DNA of 64,000 nt from NCBI RefSeq assembly GCF_048771995.1, contig NC_133026.1, positions 93,538,501 to 93,602,500 of the forward strand. Reading direction: 5' to 3'. The DNA comes from Taeniopygia guttata. Taxonomy: Eukaryota; Chordata; Aves; Passeriformes; Estrildidae. Shown here piece after piece: positions 49,755 to 61,600 of the stretch. The stretch's first letter is position 1. Every line of letters starts with the position of its first letter. A program made the position numbers and the translations under genes. The notes below the pieces were generated by a model that worked only from the letters and a program-made list of their open reading frames with translations, did no database searches and had not been told where the DNA came from.

Positions 49755-52700
49755 GATGTGTCAGCTGACAGGTTAATATGTTTTGCCAAACTGATTTAAC
49801 ACCTACCAGTCCACTAGTGAACTTATTTTAAAGAAACTGCTTGCACTCAGCTATTGGATCTTCCATCCCAGATCACATTCCATGGAACTCAACTACTTGT
49901 GATGATAAGTGTTCTGGGGAGTGAGGAACTGTGCCCAAAAGCATGCTCTAGTGGCTACACCTCTAGCTGCTGGTCATGAGCTTTGGGCACTGTTTTTGAC
50001 TACATGACCCGTAGCACACACCTTTCTGGATTTTGCCACCATGGGTGTAATTTTTGGGTAGGAAATACAGTTTAGTCGTTCATGATGTAATACAAACTAA
50101 TGGAAACTTTAATTTGTACACTCTTCAAGGGGTGGTTTTGGACAAGTTGTCATGTGTACCAAGAGAGGCGACTTCCACCTGCACGACCCTGAAGGTTGGC
50201 CTGTATTTGCCTAATGTGTCCCACCAGCCTCAAGGATTTCAAAATGTATGCTGGTCTGAGCAAATGAATCAGCTCTGGACTCATAGAAGAGCAGATGGGC
50301 TGCAGGCAACCAGACTCCAACCTTCCTTCCTCAAGTGACCATGTGGCATTTAACCACAGGTGTCTTACATCTGACAAGCCTGGTCAGGAACCTGTCAGGC
50401 TTTAACCTGCAACTTCAGACAGTGCTGACACAACCACTCTGGACTGAATACAGTACACTCTCACTACATTAAATTGGTTCAGATTTATGCTATAGTGATG
50501 GTCAACACATTGTGCCCTGAACAATTTAGTCTGAGAAATGCTTCTTTAAAAAGAATTAATAATTTTAACAATTAATTTTCTCTGAATGTTTTACACTAAG
50601 AAGTTTATCCAGAAGTAAAAACCATTCAAATCCTGATAACCGGGGTATAACAAATCAAATGTAAACTTTCTATTTTTCACAAGGAAGGGAATAAAAGCCC
50701 AGGTAACAGCTGCAATAGTTAGGATATATCTTACTAGATGCATTTTGACCTCGCTGACTCTGATTCAGCACTGTAGAGGTGTTTAAAAATAAGGGATCTT
50801 CACAAGAGAGTAATTTGAGCTTCTCATTCCTAGTGGGAAGCTCTACAGCTTTTATAATCATTGCACATTCTAATATTGGTTATCTGAAAATAACTAGGTC
50901 CACTAGTCACTATGAGTGTATGCAGTCCTGACCCCCTGGTGCTAAACTGTTCTAAAATCAGTTTTGCTATATCACCAGTCAAAAAACAGAGTTAATGAAT
51001 ATGTGGGATAAAGAAGCACATTTCATAAATTATATTAACATGAGGTAATTGGCATCATCTTAGATTTGTAAAATGTTCCCCTTTTTAAAAATACATCCAG
51101 TTTTGAGGATTCATATTTTCACTTAGCTATGATATCACCGTCTACTTAGAAGAGCATCTTTCATCCCAAAATGTGGTCTTTCCACCTACCTGTAGGATCA
51201 AGCTGAGTACACAGAGTGATGAAGAGAAACTAGATGAAGCCACATGTATCATTACAAGAAGAAACTCAATCAGAAGAGCAGGGAAAACAAAAATTTGGAA
51301 GAATCATATTATAGAGATTAGTATCTGGCCAGTAAATTTGGGTTAGCATTCTGTTCTCATCCACGGACCAAAAAGGACCCTGCTTTTAAATTTCAGTGAA
51401 CAGATGGTGAAATCCCACTTCCTGCTTCTTTCATGCTGGGAGAGTAACTCAATACTGCATCAGCCAGGAGACCAACACCTACAGAGCTGCAAGAACACTC
51501 CACATGGAAACTGGCCTCTCCTTGGAGGTCTCCTAACCAGGACCCCTGCCATATTATTTAAAGAATATCACACACAAATCTGAGATGGCTTTGGAAAGTG
51601 CAAGCAAATGCTGATGCACTGTGCCTTGATTAGTCTAACAAAAGATAATATGTATATTTTATGCCTTTATGCTTAATTGCAATTGTATTTTAGTAGCTTC
51701 CATGAAAAGGATGGATTATATTTGGCATCAATATTACTAGTGTAACCATCCAGAGAAAGCTGCGACAAAGTTATGTTGCAGAGGACATTAGTGAATAACC
51801 CACAAAATGCTATTAAAAAAAAAAGAAAAAGAAAAGGGTATTTCATTCAGACTAATGTTGTCAGAGCACAGATCTCCCAGATTTCCAGTGGTTTGCATCA
51901 GCTTTGAAACAGCAACATAGAAAATGCACCAAAGCAGAAATCAAACCTGCAAAAACAATTAAACAAAGATCTTCCGCTCTAAGAACAGATACAAGCTAAG
52001 GCGTGAACACCAGCAATGTAATGCTGAAAAAAAATGAGCTTTATACATCTCTGAAAAGAATCAGACACACTGCATTTTGCATACATCACAAAACATATAT
52101 ATAGGCTTCCAGAGGCTATGATGGGATTTAAAGATCTTAGGTTTATTTTCTTCAAGATCAGTCCTGAAAGGCTATGTGGTCTCTTCCATCCAATAGCTTT
52201 AGAAGTTATCATAGAATAGCACAAACTTACTTTTGTTGCAATCTTATCAAAATAAAGAAGGCAATAAATTTGGAAAAAAAAAATCTGGGAAAAAGAATAA
52301 CTCAGTTTTGAACTATGCAATTTCTTTTTTAAAAAGGAATTTTTTTTCTGAAATACAATATTCAAACAGAAGTGGCAAAAAACCAAATAACAAAGATCAT
52401 ACTGTCACTGTACTTCATTTTCTTAAGCAAGTGAACCATCAGAGCCCTCCAATTTTCATCTACTCCATATTTCAGTCATAGAAAGTGTTACATCAGCATA
52501 GTTGCCAGGTAAAGCTGCTGGTTTATTCTAAATGGACTTTCTTCAGACAGTGGCACAGATGATGAGTGATTGTCCAATTCTGAAGCTATCAGAACTGAAC
52601 GGATTTAGCAATGTCATAAACACCTCTCGAGGGAGTCACCTGGTGTTGAGAACTCACTTTACATGCCATGTTTCAAAATCAGTTTTAATGGATTTACATT

Positions 52701-53869
52701 AGATTCAAACCCGCTTTAGAGCTATTATTTCTCCCTTTCAACCTTTTCACACACTACGGCAATGTACTACAGCATATTTTATAATCACATGTTTGCAGGC
52801 CTGTGGGAAAGTAAACAAAACTTCAAAGGGTTATTATTTAAGGACTCTGTATTATGGCCATAGGCCTGACTGTTTTTCTTCCTCAGCACCCCTTGGGCCC
52901 AAAGCACATAATCATCCAGTAATTGAACTGAAATGTCTAAATGGCTAGATCCCCTGAAGGACATAGGTAGTTAGCAGTGAAAGAAGTAAGGGAGATTTTA
53001 AAAAACCCTCATGGCACTTTCCTGCACTACTTAGAAACACCGTGTAAATGTAACTGACCTGGACCTGATAGGCTTTTACAGAGAACAGAACAGTGCATGG
53101 ATATTTCTGGAGTTGTAGCTAAAGTAAAGATTAAATGTTGAGCCATGCTGTATTTGGAAGCAAAGATTTTACATTTAAATTACTTTCAGAAGAACCAAGA
53201 AGAAACAGAAATATACATATGTACACAGAAGTATATATAACATAATAGTATCACTAATACCACGTGAAAGCAAACCCCTCTAGGTCCTCATATTTAATAG
53301 CCCATCCAAAAAGTGTAATGGATAGCAGATCCCAGGCTTTCATACACTGTAACTGTCAAAGCACTCAGGAGATAGAGAAGTGAAGGCTCTGACAGCTCTC
53401 TTTTACATTCTAAATGACATCTGCATTCAACAGAACAGAAATAAAGATTAAGGGAAACACCTGATATGATAGCGCTCAGCTTACCTCAAAATGCAATATT
53501 TAAAAAGTACAGAGAAACATAGGTCTGCCTCCTTGTACTGTAAGTAAAAACTGGTGTCAAAGCCTCTGAGGTCTTCACTGATGCCAGAGAGGCAGCACTG
53601 CAGCATCCAACAGACTGCAGGGGCAGGAGCCACAGCCTCTGCCTATGGAACTGTTGAAATCAAAAGGTGCTTCACCAGAGAAGGGAGGGAGGAGACAGCC
53701 TTTGAATGCACACAGAAAATGGCTACAGGTACAGTCGCACAGCATAAGGAAATTAACTTGGCCAAAACCTTTGCAGCCTCTCTTCTACCCTAGAGAGGAG
53801 CAGAATGCCCCTCACTGCTCTGGCTATGTACCTTTTGCAGTGAGTACCTGCTGCAGATCTCTTCTAAGA

Positions 53870-54024
53870 GGTTACCAGCATTACAGCTTTGAGCGAGACA
53901 CGTCAGCGCACAGATCACGAGAGATGATTTCAAATGGATTTTCGCTGGTTGATTATGTAAACGATGCCTCTTAGAGCTGGAGTAACACCTCAAAGGCAAT
54001 ATAATGACGACATGACAATGTATG
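53870..54024. promoter_or_regulatory. CpG-retaining element at the 3' border of TSHZ1
   Basis: About seven CpGs in 150 bases (GAGCGAGACACGTCAGCG, CACGAG, TTTTCGCTGG, AAACGATG) beside the distal poly(A) hexamer, with a TGATTATG homeodomain-like core. It could be a conserved enhancer, or the transcript could extend further and include it. Composition-based inference only. Confidence 0.3.
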
Positions 54025-54046
54025 TAAATCAAGAACTGCATGTGGG

Positions 54047-54052
54047 TTTATT
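54047..54052 (-). terminator. Candidate distal polyadenylation hexamer of TSHZ1
   Basis: A single AATAAA on the minus strand, followed within 15-35 bases (about 54,010-54,035) by TG/T-containing sequence that could act as a downstream element. This is the last hexamer I see before the sequence turns into ordinary intergenic DNA, so it is used as the tentative end of the transcript. Confidence 0.4.
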
Positions 54053-54154
54053 TTACACTTGAGAAAACAGTGGATTTAATTGTGTGAACCAAAATGTACT
54101 GTACAATATTAATGATAAAACATCAAAATGTATAATTCATAGTGCATTGCTTGC

Positions 54155-54174
54155 TTTATTTTTATTTATTTATT
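54155..54174 (-). terminator. Overlapping polyadenylation hexamers, candidate proximal poly(A) site
   Basis: On the minus strand four AATAAA hexamers overlap (plus-strand TTTATT at 54155, 54161, 54165 and 54169). They lie about 1.26 kb beyond the TSHZ1 stop codon. A T-rich block sits just upstream in transcript terms at 54171-54182 as read on the plus strand. Function as a poly(A) signal is inferred from the hexamer alone. Confidence 0.4.
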
Positions 54175-55428
54175 TTTTTTTGTCAGATAGTTCCTTTAAG
54201 TACATGCATCTGGAAAGATGCAGGTGCCAGTAAAATTCCTCTATTTATATCAAGCTGCAGGAACTAAATTTTATTCAAAAAGTGTGGTTTTACATTATAT
54301 ACACAGAAATTGAATATAAAATGACAATATAAAAAGTTAAAAGAGAAAGCATACAGCCAGAAGGTACAAAGAAAGTTGAACAGTTTAAAATGGTACGATA
54401 TGTAACATGTATTATTTTTTAAGCTGATGCTGGCAATTTACAAGGAACAGAATCCAACATTTGCCCCATTTTTTTTTTGTTTTCATTTACCAATGCAGCA
54501 CACTATAGAAAGGTCAGCTTGTACCAAAGCTTAACATTTGTAAATAACTATAAACTGCAGTATTTTACAGAAAAAAAAAAAATAAAGGAAAGAGCATTTT
54601 TACATTTGTTTTAAATAACAGCTTGCATACTTTTTTTTCCTTTTGCCAAAAAGTGGCTATTCTCAGCATCCAGAGAGTTTGGGCATAGTGGCAAATTGGT
54701 TTGTTTTTTCTAAAATTATTATTTAACTTATACAGTTGTGGCTTTCTAACCCCTTGAGTACTACACAGCTCTCCTTCTTCCAAGGACTGCATGCACAATA
54801 TCTTCACAAACCAGTTCTGCATTAAAAAAAAAAAAAACAAAAAGGAAGCTCATTCATTAAAAAAAAAAAAAAAAGTCCTGCTTCCGACACAGCTTTGATT
54901 TGAATGAAATGCCTTTAAGCCTTTTGTTTTATTTTGTTTTTCCTTATTTACTTATTTAGTCACTGGGAAAGGCACAGAAATGCTATTACAGTTCTCAGAG
55001 GGTTAAAACTTGACACTACCAGGTTCTGTGACCTTTATTGTCATGGCAACTTTGTAATTTTAGGATGTCTCTTTATCATTGTTCTTTGTGTCTTTCTTTA
55101 CGGCTAAATTAATGTCTCTCAATAGTGTCTCCCACTATATTCTACAAAAGATAGCTTAACATCAAGGACAGATGTTGAAAATAAAGGTCAGACTTTGACT
55201 CACAAAAAATAAAAACAGAAACAAAAAAATAACCATGCACAGATCAGACAAAGAGCATATAAATATAACTACAAAATAAGTGTAAGAAAAACCAAGGTCC
55301 AGATAGGCAGTTCAGCAACAAAAGTAAGACTGATTTCAGAGGCTCAGGTCAGGCCTAGTGCAGTACTATGAAGAAGTTTAGTGCAATGTTCCTGTGGTCA
55401 CTTGCATACCTGGCTGCTTACCTGGACG

Positions 55429-58400
55429 CTATTGTTTTTCTAACTCAGTTACATAGATCAGATGGTCCTCTGGGGACTTGCCATGTGTTTTACTAAGGTG
55501 CAGTTTGACTGCATGCTTGCTTGCAAAAGTTCGGTTACAGAGCTTACATTGGAATGTGGAGCCTAAGTCCTCCTCGGCAATTCCAAGTGAGCCCAAAGTC
55601 TTGTTTGTGAGGACTTTTGAAACATTCTGCTGTTCTTGAATCTGATTAAGTGGCAACTTTGACAGATCCTTCAAACTAAACCCTAGGTGTGTCTCTAAGT
55701 GACTTATGTATGTAGAAGCAGTCCTGAACTGAGAGGCACAATCATTGCAAAAGAAAACAGGATGTCCTGTGTCCAAGTTCTTTAAAAATTTAGTTCCACC
55801 TGTCCTCCTTAACTGATACTTCACATTGGCCAGCCAGTGGCTAATTGTGGTCATGGAAAGACCAGTAAACTTAGAGATGTGTACCCGCTCTTGTGGACCT
55901 AGGTCCGACATAATGTATTTTCCTTCTGGGGTCTCCCTCAAGCTGGAAGCAAACTGGGCTTGAAGGATCAGAAGATGCTGAGGGTTCCAGTTGGATTGCC
56001 TGCCCTTCCTCTTGTGTACTGGTGACAGTTCATCCAGAGCTTCCTCAAAACTGCTTCCATCAGCATCAGACTTCTCTGACACAGTAGAAGGAGTTGAAGA
56101 CTTGGGTGTCAAACGCCCTGTGAGGTTCTTCACCATATCGGAAATATCCAGCAGGGCACTCTCCCTCAGTGGGGATGAGGCAGAGTCAGTCACACTGGAA
56201 ACAAGAGGCTTGTTTTTGGACTTAGTTAAATCAATAGGTTGATCACTGTTCTCATAGTAATACCGGTCAATAGCATCAGCCTGCTTGACTGGAGTAGTTG
56301 GGTAAATGGGTTTGTCCAACATGCTGTTACTAATTTTGTACAGCATGGCCAAAGGGTCCAGAGAGGGGCTTACCGGCTTAGAAATTTTGCCTAAGTGAGT
56401 ATTCATAATGGACTGTAAAGCGCTCAATGGATTAATGAAGGATGGCTCAGGTGAATGATCTGTGATAATTCCTAAATTGTTACAGCCATTTGCAACCTTT
56501 GTTTTAAGTGGCTCTGTTCCATTTGGCGTATGTGCTTCTGCTGGACTATCCTTTTTGACTTTCTGAACTTCAGACTCAGAGCTCTTCTTTGGCTGCTGTT
56601 TGTTATTTATTTCTTCTGCTTTTGGGAAGTCCTTGTTTTCTTTAGCAGCAGGTGACATGGGCTTAACTGGAGAACTCTTCTCCTTCTCCAAAGGTTTCTC
56701 TTCCTTCTTCACGTTGATTTTACCTGTAACTTTCTCCACTAGTTCCTCCATAGCAGATACATTGCTCTTGTGAGGTGGGGGTGTGAGATTGCCTGGGGAA
56801 TGGATGAGTGCGTTGTGTTCTGACGACAGTGATTTCACACTGCTTGCGTAGGATGGCTGCATTTGAACACTCTGCACCGCGGGCTGAAGGGGTTTGACTG
56901 TTCCCGGAAGCTGGTAAGCTGCATGGATACTGGGATATCCTCCCCAGGAAGGGGCTCCATTCTGGGCTTTGCTGATGGCTGTTGTCACTGTGTTCTCCAG
57001 GGATTTCAATATGTCTATTCCACCTTTAGGACTATCATCTAGGTCCTCCTCTCTGAGGTATTGATACAAAGTTGTTGGCTCAAATTTCTCTGTAGAGTCC
57101 TCACTCTCTTCTTTAATCTTTTTCTCTGTTTCAGTGACCACCAGCTTTTCCTTCTCTAGGTCTTTCTTTTCCTCCGAGTTTGTGGAGCCCGCTGGGGAAT
57201 CAGGCTGCTTTTTAATGTTGGAGGCTGGTAGCCTTGTATGGGTGGTAGGTGGAAGAGGTATAGACTGTATTTTCTCCTCCACGACTGGGTCCAACACTAG
57301 CTGTTTGCCTTTTTTGGAAGCAGAATTGGTCACCTTCAAGAAATGACCAGTGACCATCATGTGAGCAGTGAGCTGCTGCAAAGTATCATGGGAACTGCCA
57401 CATTCCATGCATTTCAGTATTTGGGCTTTGCGTGCCTCAAACTGCCAAGTGTAGCTAGCACCATTTTGATAGCCATAGCGGTTGTTCGGAGTCACGTAGG
57501 GGTTGGCAGTTTTCTGATCCTTTGCAGACTCACTCAGTGAAGCTTCTGCCGTGATTCCTGTTGGCTCAGGTGAACAAGGTGAAGCCAAGTCCTGAAGTGC
57601 TCGCTTTTTGGTAGAAGGGACCAATTTGGTGATGGCTGGTACTGGCTCCTTCAGAGGCACTTTCTGGTAATGCTTTGTTTTTATCATATGGACGCTGAGG
57701 TCTTGCAAAGACTCAAATGAATGCCCACAGTACATGCACTTCAGCACTTTCTGGGCATCCTCCTTGCCTTCCATTTCCATAAGCGATCGTTTCCTAGGCT
57801 TTGACCACCGCTTGGTCTTATCAGCTTCTTTATCTCTGTTGTCATCACGGTAATGTCCAGTTTCATTCATGTGCACTGTTAGCTCCACCAGCGTGTCGTA
57901 GGCTGCACTGCAGTCTTTGCATCGGAACTTGCTGGCACCAGTGAACACAGACCCATAGAGTTTATTGTTTTGCCGGTAAAGCTGTACTGTGCTGAAGAGA
58001 CTTGGCTCTGGGAGAAGTCCGTACGACGACGTCTGCTGCAAAGTTTTAGCCAACGCAGCCTGGTGCCAGTCGTAACCCGAGCCACCACTGTTACTATTAC
58101 TATTACTAGTACTACTGGTGGTTGCACTGGTACTAGTGTTTGTACCAGTAGTACAAGTACTCTGGGAACTGGCATTGGCATCTGTACTGGTCATGCTTTC
58201 ATTCTGGCTGATTCCGTTGTTGCTGGTGGTTGGATTGGATTTCTTTAAGTCCAAAGCTAAACTGGACCAGCAGGTCTCTGAAAGCAAATTTGCATATACA
58301 GCTTTTATTTGTGCCAAGCTGTCCTGTGGATAGGAAACATTGTCTGTGCACTGAGGATCCTCTTTCTCTTCTTTAGAGGAAGTGCTTTTGAAATGGGCCA

Positions 58401-58613
58401 GCTGATCGCTATTTTCACTAAACGGCGAACCATAGCCTGCATCCTGATTAGTTGCAGTGCTGACTGGGGAGTTCTGGTAGCTTTGAGCCTCTTTGATCTC
58501 CGCTTCTTCATTGCACATATACTCATTCTCCTGGATGTCCAGAGACAGCCCATCATCTTCCACGCTGTCTTCATCTATTTCTGCTGCTTTCAATTCTTCC
58601 TCAGGAACATATG
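55429..58613 (-). CDS. TSHZ1: Teashirt zinc finger homeobox 1, large 3' coding exon (5' partial)
   Basis: Nuclear transcriptional repressor of the teashirt family, acting in developmental patterning. The exon encodes about 1,061 residues ending in a TAG at 55429-55431. Counting from the Leu codon at 58593: an acidic N-terminus; a Ser/Thr/Asn tract (132-173); three widely spaced C2H2 fingers of the teashirt type with CxxC...HMx4H (Cys225/228-His241/247, Cys286/289-His302/308, Cys395/398-His411/417); a basic KPRKR nuclear-localisation-like patch (265-269); a CtBP-type PIDLT motif (786-790); the atypical homeodomain (about 862-931, with WLANVKYQLRR); and two C-terminal C2H2 fingers (Cys949/952-His965/969 and Cys1016/1019-His1032/1037). 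The open frame appears to begin at TTG (58593), but that Leu is internal: the frame continues to a splice acceptor at 58614-58615. The first ~13 residues come from an upstream exon outside the window. Sequence recall matches TSHZ1 far better than TSHZ3. No frameshift or missing metal ligand was seen. Confidence 0.97.
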
Positions 58614-58652
58614 CTAAAATACAGGAGGGGACATGGGGGGAAACAAGACAAT
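58614..58652 (-). other. TSHZ1: Splice acceptor of the TSHZ1 coding exon
   Basis: Read on the minus strand, a pyrimidine-rich run (TTGTCTTGTTTCCCCC, then CCCCTCCTGTATTTT) leads into AG at 58615-58614. The exon then starts CA TAT GTT CCT GAG, giving (A)YVPEEE joined to LKAAE. The first two bases complete a codon begun in the previous exon, so the intron is phase 1. The residues that follow match the known tetrapod TSHZ1 N-terminus after its short first coding exon. Confidence 0.85.
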
Positions 58653-61600
58653 GTTACTGAACATGCACATTTTACATGGCTCTCCTGCACTAAAAACAGT
58701 AACCATGAAGACAAATTTTGAAGATACATCCAAAACCCAAACTCACCATCACTCACATACTCCTCCTATAAATCCACACACTCTGTCATGGTTACAGTTT
58801 GATATCAGTGATACTGAAGAATAAACTTTGACTTCAGCAGTAAAATTTGTGCCAGGACCACAGTAAATGCCATAATATCAAAACTGAAATCAAACAAAGG
58901 GCCTACTAAACTAGTTTTTATCAACTTTAAAAAATGGCCTGGTACTGAGCTATATCTACTGCACTACATATGTATGTGTAACACATTGCAGCTGGCCTGC
59001 ATCCCTCAGATCATGAGACTCAGAAACACTGTCTTGACCTACTCTATCTTGTCAGTTCTGTCTTTTCTAGCAAACTGGCTTTAGGTACAGCTTCAGGGGC
59101 CACTTCTCTGTCACTGATACCTGATTCTAATGAAGCCATACAGGGCAAGAGTGTCAGATCAGCTGTTCCCAGGGTCTCTAGGTGTCTGGCTATACTGCAT
59201 CCGAGAGCAGAAGAGCTTTCATTTTTGAAAGGCGAAAAGAGAAGCAAAACTGATTGTTTTCTGAAATGGGAAGGATGTAATTTGCCTCCTGTTATGATCT
59301 GATGTGGGTCCTGCATTTACAGTTTTGAAAAAAGCAGTCAGAAACTAAAAGTAAACGCTAGAGATTAAATTCTTAAAGTAACAAACAAAAACCTTGAGAT
59401 CTCCATTGCAGCTTGATTATTGGTTTATGCAAAATATAAAATTTTCCTATCGCATTGCTATCTGTGAAACTATATGATCTCACCAAACTATGTGTTTGTC
59501 TATATCAAACTAGCAAACTAGCAAATGTGATATTCATGAGCAGATGGCCATTACATCAAAACACATTTACTCCAAGGGCTCAATTCACAGAAGTGACTTA
59601 CATGTACCTAAGTGATAAATGTATACTTTCACTGCAAAGCAGAAAACATAGTTGTACACATTTCCCTCCAGTTTTGTAAAAGAAGCGTAAAAAAATCACA
59701 ATGCCAATGGAATGTAGATCATTTATAAGAATGCCAAGGTAGAAAATACGGATTATGAACAATTTTCAGTAACTGAATAAAAAAGTGCCTCCTTGTCAGC
59801 TGAACTCTGCAGCAAGTGATGCTGAAATGTGTCCTGTGTCCTTTCATGGTACAATACTGAAAGCAAGCCAGAAAAGAGGCACTTCTGCTCCTGTGTGGTA
59901 TGAAGAAAATATGTATTATTATGTTAACAAAGCTGAGGTCTTCTTCAACTGGGGGAAGCATAAGCACAAGTCAAGCTTCTTTTTGTATACAGCTGCCAAC
60001 ATATTCTGAAATGTCTTTTCTGAAAAATAAAAAGAATTTTCTTTCATTGCAATATGAATACTCTTTGAAACATATTGCGGTCAGTACTGCATTATGTATT
60101 CACCTTTGCAATTCAGTCTTTATGCAGTCCCTAACTGCTTCAGTCTGATCTTTAAAATGAAGTAGGAAAATACTATCTAGTACTGGGGTTGTACTGAACC
60201 TCAAGATGCCCATTGCATTTTTCACCTGTCCTCTAAATGTCAATATTTTCAGATGATAATTTGACCTTTTAGTTTTTAAAAAAGTTCTAATCAGGGCCCA
60301 AACAGATAAATCAGCCTCAAGTGTTTTCTAATATGTTTAAAAGACAGGTAAGTACTAAGTGCAATAAATAAAATTTAGAAATAATCCTGGAGTCAAAGGC
60401 CAGGAAGGTGCCAAAAAAGCATTGTAAAACCAGATGAAAATAGTCTCCAAAAGGCACGTTGTCCATAAAATGAAGAATAGAATACAGAAGTAGTAAGAGA
60501 ATTCAGAAAGCAGCCAGCTTCCCTCTCTTGCAGCAATGCTGCTGTTGGAACACTCTGCAGATATTTGAGGATGGTAGGACTGCTGCAGTTCTGAACTCCA
60601 GGTACACAATGTAAAATGCACTCCCACAGCAGTAGTCTAGGATATCTTAGCCCTCTAATTCAACACACCATTTTGTAGTATTTTTTAATGGCAAAAGACA
60701 ATACATTTTTAAGTTTCAGAAAAGCAAAGAACAGTTAAAGAAGAATATGATTTCTAATTTTGAAATTATTTTTAAACAGAAAATAAACGCCTTTGAGACC
60801 TAAAATGCACAATAACGGGCAGTTACCATCTGGCATTTTTATTTAAAAAAAACAAAACCAAAACAAGTACAAGCTAAAAACTGAGAGGACACACATTTTG
60901 AGCTTTTATGAACAGCTTTCTTCTCACTAATCACAGTGTAACTATGCAACTTTTCTCTAATTTTCACATCCCAATATTTTTAATAACTAGGTGCAAAAAA
61001 CTGTTGTATGATGCTGGATGTTCCTGTAGTTGATACAGCATTATGTAAGGATCCATATGAATTATTTGCTTACATCTCTTTACTTAATTCTAAATTACAT
61101 AAATACATATTTTTATAATTGCTATATATAACCATCTATATATATGCTTAAGTAAAAATTCTAATGATCCACTGCCATGTATTTTTCTTTATTTACTTAT
61201 GATGGTGTTTTGTCTATTCTCATACTTTTGCACTGTATCATAAAAATAAAAAGGAGACAAACTGCACAAGAAACATTATAACATGTAAGGTCCGTGTTAA
61301 ACTGCCAAAGCAAAGAAACCGAGTGTCAGGGTGGAGTATCCATCTTTTACTGACTTCTTCTACTCTTTGGCTTTGCTGAGGCTACTATATGATTGAGTTC
61401 ACTCCCTTACCAACATATACTGAAATATAAGGGTTAAGAATGGCCAGAACAATGACTTTCTCTGATTTCAGAATTTAAGCCCGTTCTAAATAAACCCTGA
61501 ATTTGTATGATGTGCACACCCACATGTCTGTACATGTATCTAAAGTCACAAAGAAATAATGCTTCTTAACAAAAAAGAGTAATTTATCTGTAATGTTTAA

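Larger units (their letters stand above)
45216..54024. other. Intergenic DNA between the tandem duplication and TSHZ1
   Basis: About 8.8 kb downstream of the TSHZ1 3' end. It contains the GT/GA microsatellite (46,512), the candidate element at 46,600-46,960, the 31-bp duplication (49,693) and a candidate element beside the gene (53,870). No second gene is visible. Confidence 0.65.
54025..55428 (-). other. TSHZ1: TSHZ1 3' untranslated region (approximate end)
   Basis: The stretch beyond the TSHZ1 stop codon is AT-rich, has no credible coding frame and contains many T-runs and A-runs. Its far end is placed by AATAAA hexamers on the minus strand (TTTATT on the plus strand) at 54270-54275, 54155-54174 (four overlapping copies) and 54047-54052. 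Using the most distal hexamer gives a UTR of about 1.4 kb, compatible with the size I recall for TSHZ1 transcripts. The exact cleavage site is inferred, and more than one site may be used. Confidence 0.6.

Noticed and set aside
57879..58333. Open frames of 71-100 codons antisense to or out of frame with TSHZ1
   Set aside because: These are shadows of the Ser/Thr/Asn codon repeat in the real TSHZ1 frame.
58779..58800. CTGTCATGGTTACAGTTTGA, resembling the LTR terminus at 2,820
   Set aside because: Only about ten bases match, there is no matching right end, and no direct repeats flank it. Treated as coincidence.
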